This document shows positions 9,351-18,724 of a stretch of DNA of 64,000 nt, piece by piece. The notes under the pieces are model-generated. The model was not told the DNA's origin. It did not search any database and worked only from the letters and a program-made list of their open reading frames with translations. The DNA is from Candidatus Omnitrophota bacterium (GTDB lineage Bacteria; Hinthialibacterota; Hinthialibacteria; OLB16), in contig JACKFH010000002.1 of NCBI GenBank assembly GCA_020632575.1, positions 124,001 through 188,000 of the forward strand, in the 5' to 3' direction. A program made the translations under genes and the position numbers. Within the stretch, counting starts at the first letter, position 1; every line of letters begins with the position of its first letter.

Positions 9351-11108
9351 CTATTGAATCTCGATTTGACGATACCAATCCTGCTGGAAGATCATCAGAT
9401 CCAACTCATCCACCTTGCCATCCTCGTTCAGATCGGCGCGAGAGTAATCGAATTCGAACGCCCCCATGTCGAACGCGCCTAGCCCCTCGCGGCCGATTCC
9501 GGTGATATCGATGGGTCGAATTCTTCCATCCAGATCCGCGCCCGGACCTTCAGTTGAGGCCGAATCGGTGCAAGGAGATCCATAAAGCAGCCGGTAATCG
9601 TCCCCTTCCGGATCCACAAACATCGGGTCGGCGTCGATATTCCCCTCGCCCTCGAATCCGCCGCCGACCAGGGAGTAGACGACCTGTGGGGCGGCAGCCG
9701 CGCCGGGAAACATGGTCGACCGTTCGATATTGGAGGGTTCGGAAGTGAAGAGCTCGTTGGAGGTCACGATGCAACTATGAACGGTCGAAGGAATGTTTAA
9801 ACCCAACGGGTCGCGGCTCCGGATACCGATGCCGCCACCGCTGTGATCGGCTTGGTTATTGACGATGGTGCAGTATCGAATGATCGATCCATCCGCGCCA
9901 ACCGAAATGCCTCCCCCTTCGCCCCCGGAGTTTCCGTAAACCAGACAGTTCTCGACCACCGTCGTGTCCGTCGTCACGATGCCACCATTACCGTTCCCCG
10001 ATATGACGCAACGAAGAATCTCTCCGCTTCCCTGGATCCCCACGAAGTCATTATCTTGCACCAGACTGTCTCGAACGATCGTGGAACCGGAGATTCCCCT
10101 TTCGTTCCCCGCGATCAGGGAGTCGGAAATCGGAGCCGATATGGCAACGCCATCGCCTGAATTATCGAGGATGAAACACCTGACGACTCCGTTCTGAAAA
10201 TCAGCAACTCCACCGCAGTAGTTGTTCCGAATAGTCGAATCCTGAATTTGGCTACTCGATCCACCGCCTCGCACCGCTTCCCAATCCGGATCGGATTCGC
10301 GACCGTTCCGTTCGAAGGTGGAGGAAAGAATCAACATTTCCCCGGCGCTTGCGTGTCCCGGTCCCCCAGAATAGTTCCCTTCGAAATGGCTGTTGACGAT
10401 TTCCGCGGAAGAGTTCACGAAGGAGGCCACATTGATACCTCCCCCCCGGCACATTCCATAGTTTCTCAGGAATTCTGAATCCTCGATCAGCGCATCCGTA
10501 TTGGATCCAATTGCGATTCCGCCGCCTCCGCATGTGGAGCCACTTGAGGTCGCGGAATTATCCTGAATCAGACAGTTGGAGACCTGCAGTTGAGAGTCAG
10601 CGGTGGCGTGGATGCCGCCGCCAAGCGTGGTCGCCACGTTCCCCTCAAGGATGCATTGATTCACTTTCAGACGGGTTCCACTCATTCGAATCCCGCCGCC
10701 AAAAAGCGCTTCCCCGCCGGTGATCGTTAAACCATCCACCGTCGCCTCCGAAATATCCGTGAAGACCATTACGGAATCCCCCAAACCTGAACCATCAATA
10801 ATCGTCGGGCGCGAACCGGGATCTCGTGACCCGAAATCCGTCTCGTTTTCCACACCCTCGAACCCCCCATAGAGGCTGATGGAGGAGGTGACCACGCTAC
10901 GGTCGTTGTAGGTTCCCTCCTTGATCCAAATCTCATCCCCATTGGAGGCGGAGGCCATTGCATCGCTGGGTTTCCTGAACGCGGTTTGCCATGACAAACC
11001 GTCCGAACCATCCCCCGTGTCGGAGACACGCAGGATAGCGCCCTGGGTCGGGTTGAGGAGAAGTATGGCTGCCAGGATACACAACAGAATGGGTGTCTTT
11101 GGTTGCAT
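9351..11108 (-). CDS. Secreted parallel beta-helix protein with C-terminal dockerin-like motif
   Basis: A 585-residue protein with a signal peptide (MQPKTPILLCILAAILLLNPTQG). The N-terminal part has the GDGSDGLSWQTAFRKPSDAM pattern common in secreted beta-helix proteins. A long right-handed beta-helix follows with recurring GGGI, GNxG and ExC turns (about residues 70-500), as in pectate-lyase-like or polymorphic outer-membrane repeat proteins. The last 30 residues contain RADLNEDGKVDELDLMIF, one Ca-binding loop of dockerin type (DxNxDGxxD). An extracellular or surface-attached role is likely; the ligand is unknown. No catalytic residues can be assigned. Confidence 0.85.
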   Translation of the reverse strand: MQPKTPILLCILAAILLLNPTQGAILRVSDTGDGSDGLSWQTAFRKPSDAMASASNGDEIWIKEGTYNDRSVVTSSISLYGGFEGVENETDFGSRDPGSRPTIIDGSGLGDSVMVFTDISEATVDGLTITGGEALFGGGIRMSGTRLKVNQCILEGNVATTLGGGIHATADSQLQVSNCLIQDNSATSSGSTCGGGGIAIGSNTDALIEDSEFLRNYGMCRGGGINVASFVNSSAEIVNSHFEGNYSGGPGHASAGEMLILSSTFERNGRESDPDWEAVRGGGSSSQIQDSTIRNNYCGGVADFQNGVVRCFILDNSGDGVAISAPISDSLIAGNERGISGSTIVRDSLVQDNDFVGIQGSGEILRCVISGNGNGGIVTTDTTVVENCLVYGNSGGEGGGISVGADGSIIRYCTIVNNQADHSGGGIGIRSRDPLGLNIPSTVHSCIVTSNELFTSEPSNIERSTMFPGAAAAPQVVYSLVGGGFEGEGNIDADPMFVDPEGDDYRLLYGSPCTDSASTEGPGADLDGRIRPIDITGIGREGLGAFDMGAFEFDYSRADLNEDGKVDELDLMIFQQDWYRQIEIQ

Positions 11109-11782
11109 GGTCTCCGCCCCCTGGAGAAGATTTTTGGACTTTTTCCAGAAAAAAAGTCTCTTGGAAAACGATTACATCGAGTTGCGGCGCTTCGGGCTGT
11201 GTATTCGGATGAGGTCGATTCGTCCTGATGCGATTCCGTTTAAACTATACCACCATTGATCAGCGAATGCAGGTCAAAAAATCAAGTTTCGGGAAATATT
11301 TCCCCAAGCCAAATAATATGAGGGGGTTAACTAGAAAAGTTGCAGATCGGTAACATTTCAGTGACAAACCCTATGCGAACCCTTCCCTCCATTGTTCCTC
11401 GCCGGAGCAAGATGTGGGACCGACACAGATCAAGGCGGAAATTGCTTGACATTGCCCCTCCATTCGGTTAACAATCTTAACCAGATCATTGGATAGGGTT
11501 TTGAGTTTCCGCCCGGAACTCCCCTCCGCAATCAACCGAAGAAATTCCTCTTCGTTTACCGTAATTAAAAAAAAGACCGCTAGTAGGGGCTCATAGCGTA
11601 GCGGCCGTTTAGAAATCCTTTTAGGGGTAAAATTAGTTTCAAATTGAGCGGGTTGGGGCCCTTCTTCCGGGTTGGGTCCATCTCCCAACCAGGTAATCCA
11701 CTCTAGAGAGACAAAAAATGTGAACCCAGTTGACCATTCGATGGAGTCTGTCTTGTAAAAACAGTTTCACAACCATTTTTCG
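11109..11782. other. 674-bp intergenic region upstream of polA
   Basis: Divergent spacer, clearly richer in A and T than its neighbours. A small hairpin GACTTTTT/AAAAAGTC lies at 11137-11158. A consensus -35 TTGACA at 11446-11451 is followed by the palindrome GGTTAA-N5-TTAACC at 11466-11482, but no good -10 is evident. TTGACC at 11730-11735 with a weak -10 (TTGTAA) at 11753 is the best candidate polA promoter. A 105-codon minus-strand frame at 11371-11688 opens only with TTG, has no ribosome-binding site and resembles nothing I know; I do not call it a gene. Confidence 0.5.
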
Positions 11783-14479
11783 ATGTCCCAGCCGAATAAA
11801 TCCCTTTTATTGATCGATGGAACCGCGGTCGCCTATCAGGCCTTCTTCGCCATCAAGAATCTGACCTCCCCCGAGGGGAGACCGACCGGCGCCATTTATG
11901 GGTTCTATCAGACCCTCCAATCCCTTCGAGAGGAATTCCAACCGGACTGCCTGGCCGTGGTCCTGGACCGGGGCGAGCCTGTCGAGCGGACCGAGGCGTA
12001 CAAGGAATATAAGGCCGATCGACCCCCGACCCCGACCGAACTATTGGAGCAGTTCCCGACCATCGAGGAAATCACGACCCTGATGGGGGTCAGCGTCCTC
12101 TCCATCGAGGGGGTCGAGGCGGACGACATCATGGGAACGCTGGCCGAACGCGCCGGCGCTGATGGGGTCCAAACCCTGATCTTTTCGCCGGACAAGGACA
12201 TGCTCCAGATGGTGAATGGGAACACTCGGGTGATTCGACGGCATGGTCAAAACACGAAGATCTACGATCCGGATGCGGTAGTTGAGAAATATGGCTGCGG
12301 CCCAGAGCAATTTCCGGATTTCTTGGGATTGATGGGGGATAAGGTTGACTCGATACCCGGAGTTCCCGGAGTCGGAGAGAAAACGGCCGCCTCACTCCTT
12401 CAAAAATATGGCGACCTCGAAAGCATCCTCTCCCACGCCTCCGAAATCTCCAAACCGAAACTCCGACAAAACCTCACAGAATTCGCCGACCAAGCCCGCC
12501 TCTCCAAGGAACTCGCGACCATCAACCGGGCTGTCGATCTGGATGTCGAGCTCAAGGACCTCGCGCCAGTCGAACCGGACTGGAGTAAAGCCTTCACGAT
12601 TTTTAAAAAACTGGGATTCCGGACCGCCAGCGAACAGGCCCAGAAAAACCTGAACGGGCAAGCCTCTTTCGATTGGGGCGAAGAGGAACCTCAGAGCGAG
12701 GAATTCGACTACCAATTGGTGACCGATGAGAAGGCCCTCAAAGCCTTGGTCAAGGAGTTGTCCTCTCTCCCTCGATTCGGAATCGATACGGAAACCACCG
12801 ATGTGGACCCCTTTGTCGCCAAACTGGTTGGAATCTGTCTCGGAACCTCGGAAGGGAAGGGGTGGTACATTCCCGTCTCTCATCGGACCGGGACCAATCT
12901 GGATTTGAGTGCAGTCCAAAAGACGCTCGGCCCTCTTCTCGAAAACGAAAAGGTCGGGAAGTTGGCCCACCACCTCAAATACGATGACCGGATCCTGAGA
13001 CGGCATGGCCTCCCGGTGCGGGGATGGGAGGGGGACACGATGGTTCTCGCCCATTTGCTTCACAGTCAGGAAGAATCCCTCAAACTCGATGACTTGGTGA
13101 AGAAATACCTTGGCCGCAAGATGATCCCCATTAAGGATTTGATCGGAGAGAAGAAATCCGACCAAATCACCTTCGATCATGTCGATCCCGAGACCGCGAT
13201 GAAATACGGGGCGGAGGACGCCGAAGCGACCGCGACTCTCTACGATAAACTGGAATCGGAACTCAAGGATCTCGAAGAGGTGGGCAAGTGGTATCGCGAG
13301 ATCGAAATGCCTCTCACCCTCCTGATCGAGGAGATGGAGGACAAGGGGGTCCAGGTCGACCCAAATATCCTGAAGAAGCAATCCAAAGAGGTCCAGGGTC
13401 TGATTGACGCCGCCCGAAAGGAGTTGTTCGAACTAGCGGGACGGGAGTTCAACCCGAACTCTCCCAAACAGTTGGCCACGCTCCTGTTCGATGAGCGAGG
13501 AGTTCCGGAAACCCGGAACCGGACCACCAAGCAGGAGGTTCTCGAGGATCTAGCCCGGTCCGGGGAGCCGCTCGCGGAGAAGGTGATCGAATACCGTCAA
13601 CTGACCAAACTCAAAAGCACCTACTTGGACGCTCTCCCCGATTTGATAAAAGAGGGTGACGAACGCGTCCATACATCGTATAATACAACAGTGGCCAATA
13701 CTGGCCGAATCTCCAGCAGCAATCCCAATCTTCAGAACATCCCCGTACGAAGCGATCTGGGTCGAAGGGTTCGAGAAGCATTCGTTGCCGCTGAGGGGCG
13801 CCGGTTCATCGCCGCCGATTATTCGCAAATCGAACTCCGGGTCTTGGCTCACTATTCCAAAGACCCCGGGTTTCAAAAGGCTTTCCAGGAAGGTCTCGAT
13901 ATCCACGCTTTCACCGCCTCCGAGATCTTCGATGTTCCCGCGGACCAGGTCGATAAGGACATGCGACGGAAAGCGAAAGAGATCAATTTCGGGCTCAACT
14001 ATGGAATGAGTTCGTTCGGACTTGCCTCTCGGTTGAACATCAGCCGTGGCGAGGCAAGGGATTACATGGACCGTTATTTCGAACGGTACCCGAAAATCAA
14101 ATCCTATTTCGACGACACCCTCGAGGCCGCCGAAAGAGATGGGTATGTCACCACCATTGTCGGACGCCGCGTCGAGGTGCCCCGCCCGCGCAGCCGAACC
14201 GGACGCGAGGCGCGCGCCGCGATCAACGCCCCCATCCAAGGGTCGGCGTCGGACATCTTGAAAAAAGCGATGGTGGATGTCCGAAGACAGATATCCGAGC
14301 GAGACCTCGAGGCCGCCATGGTGCTGACCGTTCATGACGAAATCATCCTGGAGGCGCCCGAGGACGAACTGGAGGAGGTCCGGGATTTCCTCGAGCCCAC
14401 GATGACGGGGGCGATTGAACTCGATGTCCCCATCGAGGTGGATGTCCGGGTCGGTCGTTCCTGGGCGGAGCTCGGCTGA
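11783..14479 (+). CDS. polA: DNA polymerase I
   Basis: Full-length three-domain Pol I of 898 residues. The 5'-nuclease domain is at about residues 1-290: VEADDIMGTLA, FSPDKDMLQMV, and the helix-hairpin-helix GVPGVGEKTAASLL. The 3'-5' exonuclease is at about 320-500 with its acidic residues present (GIDTETTD near 333, LKYDD near 400, YGAEDAEAT near 475), so proofreading is probably retained. The polymerase domain occupies about 520-898: motif A ADYSQIELRVLAHYS near 678-692, O-helix RRKAKEINFGLNYG near 728-741, motif C VHDEIILE near 850. coaE starts 10 nt downstream, forming a polA-coaE-rho run. Confidence 0.98.
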   Translation: MSQPNKSLLLIDGTAVAYQAFFAIKNLTSPEGRPTGAIYGFYQTLQSLREEFQPDCLAVVLDRGEPVERTEAYKEYKADRPPTPTELLEQFPTIEEITTLMGVSVLSIEGVEADDIMGTLAERAGADGVQTLIFSPDKDMLQMVNGNTRVIRRHGQNTKIYDPDAVVEKYGCGPEQFPDFLGLMGDKVDSIPGVPGVGEKTAASLLQKYGDLESILSHASEISKPKLRQNLTEFADQARLSKELATINRAVDLDVELKDLAPVEPDWSKAFTIFKKLGFRTASEQAQKNLNGQASFDWGEEEPQSEEFDYQLVTDEKALKALVKELSSLPRFGIDTETTDVDPFVAKLVGICLGTSEGKGWYIPVSHRTGTNLDLSAVQKTLGPLLENEKVGKLAHHLKYDDRILRRHGLPVRGWEGDTMVLAHLLHSQEESLKLDDLVKKYLGRKMIPIKDLIGEKKSDQITFDHVDPETAMKYGAEDAEATATLYDKLESELKDLEEVGKWYREIEMPLTLLIEEMEDKGVQVDPNILKKQSKEVQGLIDAARKELFELAGREFNPNSPKQLATLLFDERGVPETRNRTTKQEVLEDLARSGEPLAEKVIEYRQLTKLKSTYLDALPDLIKEGDERVHTSYNTTVANTGRISSSNPNLQNIPVRSDLGRRVREAFVAAEGRRFIAADYSQIELRVLAHYSKDPGFQKAFQEGLDIHAFTASEIFDVPADQVDKDMRRKAKEINFGLNYGMSSFGLASRLNISRGEARDYMDRYFERYPKIKSYFDDTLEAAERDGYVTTIVGRRVEVPRPRSRTGREARAAINAPIQGSASDILKKAMVDVRRQISERDLEAAMVLTVHDEIILEAPEDELEEVRDFLEPTMTGAIELDVPIEVDVRVGRSWAELG

Positions 14480-14488
14480 GAGAGGCCG

Positions 14489-15076
14489 ATGAGAACCCTT
14501 GGTCTGACCGGCACAGTCGGAAGCGGTAAATCCTACGCTCTCTCGGTGCTTGAAGACCTGGGAGCGGTTGGCCTGAAAGCGGATCTGGAGGGGCACCGGC
14601 TGCTTGAGGATGAGGAAGTCATCCGCGAGGTGGTCGACCTCCTTGGCGACGGAGTTTTGACCTCGGAAGGCGCCCTGGATCGGGCCAAGATCGGTGAGCT
14701 GGTTTTCACCAACGCCGAAAAGAGAGAGGCCTATGACAAGTTGATCCGACCGAGGCTTCTCTCACGGATCAAGAAATGGCTCGATGAACCGGGTGACGGC
14801 GGTCGAGTTCGAGTGGTCGAGGCGGCCCTCATTCCCGAGTGGGGAATCGAGGATTGGTTCGACGAGGTTTGGTGCATCAAATGTTCCGATTCGACGGCGC
14901 TGTCGAGATGGAGTCGCGATCCGGAACTTTATTGGAAAATTAGAAGGGCGCAATTCGCGCCGGAGAGGAAACAGCAAAAAGCTGAAAGGGTAATTGAGAA
15001 TGAGAACTCGAAAGAAGACTTCAGAGACCGAATCCACAACGAATGGCGAAAAGTCCGAAGAGACGCGGGCCGGTAG
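14489..15076 (+). CDS. coaE: Dephospho-CoA kinase
   Basis: Last step of coenzyme A synthesis: ATP-dependent phosphorylation of dephospho-CoA at the 3'-OH of its ribose. 195 residues, normal for CoaE. Seen: P-loop GTVGSGKS at residues 8-15, the substrate-binding KADLEGHRLL (equivalent of the usual DAD-x-R motif), a lid region near RLLSRIKKWL, and VEAALIPEWG with the strand VWCIKC. The C-terminal 25 codons overlap the start of rho, implying coupled translation. It clusters with polA, as is frequent in bacteria. Confidence 0.9.
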   Translation: MRTLGLTGTVGSGKSYALSVLEDLGAVGLKADLEGHRLLEDEEVIREVVDLLGDGVLTSEGALDRAKIGELVFTNAEKREAYDKLIRPRLLSRIKKWLDEPGDGGRVRVVEAALIPEWGIEDWFDEVWCIKCSDSTALSRWSRDPELYWKIRRAQFAPERKQQKAERVIENENSKEDFRDRIHNEWRKVRRDAGR

Positions 15077-16460
15077 TCGCTCGTCCAGGTCTCGGACCCC
15101 ACGCTCCCGCGCCCCGCGGAATTCGAATCGAGATGAGCGTCGAAACGAAGCGCCGGAAGAGGGGAGCGTTGAAGAGGCTATTCTTTCTCCCAATGGGGAG
15201 CCCTCCGAAACCATCGAAATCGAACAGCTGAAACACAAAAATATCACCGAGCTGATGGAACTCGGCGAAAAAATGGGGATCGAGCGATTCTCCGGCCTTC
15301 GAAAATCGGAGATGATTTACAAGATCCTGCAGAGCCAGGCGGAAACCGCCGGCGTGCTGATGGGAGAGGGGGTCCTGGAGGTTCTCCCCGACGGATTCGG
15401 GTTCCTTCGCAGCCCCGACTACAATTACCTCCCGGGACCCGATGACATTTATGTCTCGCCCTCTCAGATCCGACGATTCGATCTCCGGAAGGGCGATACG
15501 GTCACCGGCGAGATCCGTCGCCCCAAAGAGTCCGAACGGTACTTCGCTCTGCTCAAGGTCAAAGCGATCAACCACGAAGCGGTGACCCACACCCGTCGCC
15601 TCTTCGAGAACATGACTCCGCTCCACCCCGACAATCGGTTCAAACTGGAGCATGATTCTCACAAACTCTCCTCGCGCCTAGTCGATCTGGTTTCCCCGAT
15701 CGGCCGTGGCCAGCGCGGCATCATCGTCTCCCCGCCAAAGGCCGGTAAAACCATGTTGCTGAAAGATTTGGCGACCGCACTCACCACCAATTATCCCAAC
15801 GTCTACTTGATTGTCCTCCTTATCGACGAACGCCCCGAGGAAGTGACCGATATGGAGAGGAGCGTCGAGGGAGAAGTCATCAGCTCGACCTTCGATGAGC
15901 CGCCGGACCGTCACGTGCAGGTGGCCGACATGGTGATCGAGAAAGCCAAGCGTCTGGTCGAGATGGGTCGCGACGTGGTCATCATGCTTGACTCCATCAC
16001 CCGTCTCGCTCGCGCCCACAACCAAGTCGTCCCCCACTCCGGGAAGATCCTGACCGGTGGTGTCGACAGCGCCGCTCTCATGCGCCCGAAACGTTTCTTT
16101 GGCGCGGCTCGAAACATCGAGGAGGGGGGGTCGCTCACGATTATTGCCACCGCTCTGATCGACACCGGCAGTCGCATGGATGAGGTCATCTACGAGGAGT
16201 TCAAGGGAACCGGCAACATGGAACTCCACCTCGACCGGAAGATCGCCGAACGCAGAATTTATCCTTCCATCGATATCAGCCGTTCGAGCACACGCAAGGA
16301 GGAATTGCTGATGAGCGAGGAAGAGTTGGAGAGAGTCTGGCTCCTGCGAAAAGTGATCGCCGACATGCCTCCCGCCGAGGTCATGGAGAAGATTGTCCAG
16401 CACATGAAGAAGACCCGCGACAACCAAGAGTTCCTCGCCACCCTCAACGAGGCGACTTAA
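15000..16460 (+). CDS. rho: Transcription termination factor Rho
   Basis: Hexameric RNA-dependent ATPase/helicase that ends transcription. 486 residues from ATG 15000, preferred over TTG 14994 because AAAGGG lies 9 nt upstream. The first 65 residues are an extra Arg/Ser/Glu-rich, probably disordered extension. A Rho_N helical domain follows (KNITELMELGEKMGIE), then the cold-shock-like RNA-binding domain (GEGVLEVLPDGFGFLRS, about 115-190) and the ATPase: Walker A PPKAGKT near 244-250, Walker B VVIMLDSITRLARAHN, Q-loop/R-loop segment TALIDTGSRMDEVIYEEFKG. Overlaps coaE by 77 nt and ends at a strong hairpin. Confidence 0.97.
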   Translation: MRTRKKTSETESTTNGEKSEETRAGSRSSRSRTPRSRAPRNSNRDERRNEAPEEGSVEEAILSPNGEPSETIEIEQLKHKNITELMELGEKMGIERFSGLRKSEMIYKILQSQAETAGVLMGEGVLEVLPDGFGFLRSPDYNYLPGPDDIYVSPSQIRRFDLRKGDTVTGEIRRPKESERYFALLKVKAINHEAVTHTRRLFENMTPLHPDNRFKLEHDSHKLSSRLVDLVSPIGRGQRGIIVSPPKAGKTMLLKDLATALTTNYPNVYLIVLLIDERPEEVTDMERSVEGEVISSTFDEPPDRHVQVADMVIEKAKRLVEMGRDVVIMLDSITRLARAHNQVVPHSGKILTGGVDSAALMRPKRFFGAARNIEEGGSLTIIATALIDTGSRMDEVIYEEFKGTGNMELHLDRKIAERRIYPSIDISRSSTRKEELLMSEEELERVWLLRKVIADMPPAEVMEKIVQHMKKTRDNQEFLATLNEAT

Positions 16461-16473
16461 TCGCGACATACAA

Positions 16474-16522
16474 AAAAGGGGGACCGTGGAAGGGTGCAAC
16501 ATCCTTCTGCGGTCCCCCTTTT
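16474..16522. terminator. Bidirectional terminator after rho
   Basis: Perfect 13-bp stem AAAAGGGGGACCG (16474-16486) / CGGTCCCCCTTTT (16510-16522), with a weak second stem in the loop. T-rich on both strands' exits, between rho (plus) and the minus-strand TPR gene ending at 16543. Confidence 0.9.
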
Positions 16523-16542
16523 AATTTTCAGAAACAAACCAT

Positions 16543-17532
16543 CTACTGTAAACTTCCCCCCGTCAGCATCCCCATCAACCGCGTGGCCTGAGGATGATTC
16601 GGCTGAATCTGAAGCGTCTCCTGAAGGAAGTGAATGGCGTCATCCACCCGACCGAGGTCTCGGCAGACCGTGGCGAGGGTGTAAGGGTAATCCGGATTCC
16701 TCGGTTCCAATTCCAGCGCTTTGCGGAGAGCGTCCAAGGCGGCCTCTTGCTGACCGGTTTGGTGATAGGCCAACCCGAGATTGTACCAGGCGCGTGTGAA
16801 GTCGGGATCGATCGAACAGGCTTCATTTAGAACTTCGATCGAGGCGGGCAGATTTCCCGTCTCGGCATAGGCGAGTCCCAGGGAATAGCGGATTTGCGAG
16901 GAGTTAGGGAGTTCTCTCCTCCCCTTCTCAAGTAAGGCGACCGCGTCGTGCCCTCTTCCCAGCTGGCTGTATGTCGCGGCCAGCGCTTCCCACAAGACTT
17001 CCGAATCGGGAGACCAATCCAAGGCGCGATCCAGCAATTCAACCGCCTCATTGCCTCGGTCCCGTTGACGGTAAACCGTGGCCAATTGCAGCGCACCCAC
17101 CGGTTGGTCCGCGGAGAGTCGCAGGTAATCGAGCAGCTCCCGGAACGCTGGGTGGCTATCCTCGAGTTGTTGGTGCAACAACCAAGCCGCGCGAATGCGA
17201 ACCGACCGGACTGGATCGGTCAGCTTTGCCTGGAGTTGGGCCGGATAGGATCCGCCGAGATGTTCGAAACTGTCCACCGCCATGGTTCGAACCAGGGGAT
17301 CCGGATGGTCGAGCAGGGAAGTGGCGACCTGAACCGCTTGCGGACTTCCCATAAAACTTTTCAACAGCCCGACAGCAATCGCTTTCCAAGTTGTGAGCGG
17401 ATCATTCCTCGCCACCTCGAGTAGACGCGGCAAGGCGTCGGGGGCGTTGTTCCTGACCGCGAGGACCGCTCTGGATCGTTTCCCATTGACCCTTTCATCG
17501 ACAGGTCCCCACCACTTCTCAGTCGCTTCCAA
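16543..17532 (-). CDS. HEAT/TPR-repeat protein, probably the detached C-terminal half of a multihaem cytochrome
   Basis: 329 residues read from TTG 17532. Residues 1-12 (LEATEKWWGPVD) and the next 120 form helical HEAT-like repeats (ALPRLLEVARNDPLTTWKAI and so on). From about residue 145 there are TPR repeats: ALQLATVYRQRDRGNEAVELL, SQIRYSLGLAYAETG, ARAWYNLGLAYHQTG-type units to residue 320. The frame extends further upstream as SRRKSPEWALEATEKWWGP, which in related proteins directly follows the last CxxCH of the cytochrome part. It overlaps the cytochrome stop by 14 nt in another frame. I infer a broken fusion gene; whether this part is still translated by reinitiation is open. Confidence 0.8.
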   Translation of the reverse strand: MEATEKWWGPVDERVNGKRSRAVLAVRNNAPDALPRLLEVARNDPLTTWKAIAVGLLKSFMGSPQAVQVATSLLDHPDPLVRTMAVDSFEHLGGSYPAQLQAKLTDPVRSVRIRAAWLLHQQLEDSHPAFRELLDYLRLSADQPVGALQLATVYRQRDRGNEAVELLDRALDWSPDSEVLWEALAATYSQLGRGHDAVALLEKGRRELPNSSQIRYSLGLAYAETGNLPASIEVLNEACSIDPDFTRAWYNLGLAYHQTGQQEAALDALRKALELEPRNPDYPYTLATVCRDLGRVDDAIHFLQETLQIQPNHPQATRLMGMLTGGSLQ

Positions 17533-18715
17533 CGCCCATTCTGGGGACTTCCGCCTCGATGGTCAACTTGGGATCGGGAATGGTGAAACCATGATCCCTT
17601 CTTGGTTGGCGCTGCATATAGACCGTGGTTGGCATGTGGCAATTCACACAGAGGCCCCCAGGCTCGTCGACCTTGTGATGGCTATGCTCGGTCGGATTGA
17701 TCTTATCGGCGTGGCACTGCAAACAGAGAGCGTTTCCTTCGAACTTCGTTTTTCCTGTGTGTGGCAGATGACAATCCAGGCAAGTGACCCCCTCGTGATA
17801 CATCCGGCTCATCCGAAAGGAGGAGTAAACATAATCCTCATCATGGACTTGCCCGTCGGGGTAGTAGACCTCAGTGTCGTTTGGTAGCTCCGGGACATAA
17901 TGATCGAGAAACAGATCTCCCGGATAAAAGTCCTCGGTCAGTGCGGTTCTCCGAGCGTGGCATCTCCCGCAAGAGTCGATGAGTTCTTTTCCTTCAAGCC
18001 GTTTCACAGGGTCGTCCCCAAGGATATGAAAGGAACGATGCCACTCGATATGCGCCTCTCCGGGACCGTGGCAAGCCTCGCAGCCCACCCCCATCTCTTC
18101 CACATCGGTGTGGTAAACATCCTTTTGGATGTCGTAATTCTTATTCACCCTTGTGTTGTGACACTCCGCGCACATCGTGTTCCAGGTCATCCCCTTATTG
18201 GCCCAGAAACCCCACTCATGCGGCTGACGGTTCTCATCCCCGAACACATCGAACCATTCCTCGGCTTGCGGATCGAACGCCAGGGAGGTGACTTGGACAT
18301 ACCCCCGGTCTTGAGGAACGAGAAACTGACGAAGTGGATTGTCTCCCAGGATACGAGCCGGCTCGAAATCTTTCTTCTTCCCATCCTTGCCCAAAGTGTG
18401 AATCAAGAATTCACCATCCTTTTCAAACGCTTTCGACGTGGAATCCACCACCTGAATTTCCTTCGGGGGTAGAAACGCGGGCGCCTCACGTTCCTCGTCG
18501 ATCGGTCTTTCGGCCAGGGCGTGCACCGAGGCGCCCCACTCACGGAAGATCTCTTCATGGCATTCCTTGCAGGATTGCGAACCGACATAGGAGATTTGGG
18601 AGGGATCGACCTCATACGAGGTCTTTTGATAGGAGGAAACACCAATCGCCAATAGGATCAAAGCGATCAAAACCACAGCGGCGATTATAAGCGTGGTCGG
18701 ACGGAAGTTAGACAC
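17519..18715 (-). CDS. Seven-haem c-type cytochrome, membrane-anchored, truncated at an eighth haem site
   Basis: 398 residues from GTG 18715. An N-terminal membrane anchor (about residues 8-27) is followed by a periplasmic domain with seven CxxCH haem sites: Cys49, 182, 212, 249, 312, 331 and 356. Numerous extra His residues may serve as distal ligands. Such cytochromes occur with a C-terminal TPR domain in Planctomycetes and relatives. The end of this frame (EVPRMGVGSD) is unlike the family, whereas PRRDHGFTIPDPKLTIE just before it fits the usual lead-in to a further CxxCH. That haem seems to have been lost with the frame. Periplasmic electron transfer is likely; partners are unknown. DUF362 gene is 9 nt upstream. 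Confidence 0.9.
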   Translation of the reverse strand: MSNFRPTTLIIAAVVLIALILLAIGVSSYQKTSYEVDPSQISYVGSQSCKECHEEIFREWGASVHALAERPIDEEREAPAFLPPKEIQVVDSTSKAFEKDGEFLIHTLGKDGKKKDFEPARILGDNPLRQFLVPQDRGYVQVTSLAFDPQAEEWFDVFGDENRQPHEWGFWANKGMTWNTMCAECHNTRVNKNYDIQKDVYHTDVEEMGVGCEACHGPGEAHIEWHRSFHILGDDPVKRLEGKELIDSCGRCHARRTALTEDFYPGDLFLDHYVPELPNDTEVYYPDGQVHDEDYVYSSFRMSRMYHEGVTCLDCHLPHTGKTKFEGNALCLQCHADKINPTEHSHHKVDEPGGLCVNCHMPTTVYMQRQPRRDHGFTIPDPKLTIEAEVPRMGVGSD

Positions 18716-18724
18716 CGCGAGAGA

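Noticed and set aside
11371..11688. 105-codon minus-strand frame upstream of polA
   Set aside because: Starts at TTG without ribosome-binding site, lies in AT-rich spacer, and contains promoter-like palindromes; could be real but is unsupported.
12392..14596. Two long minus-strand frames over polA
   Set aside because: Shadows of a conserved gene produced by codon bias.
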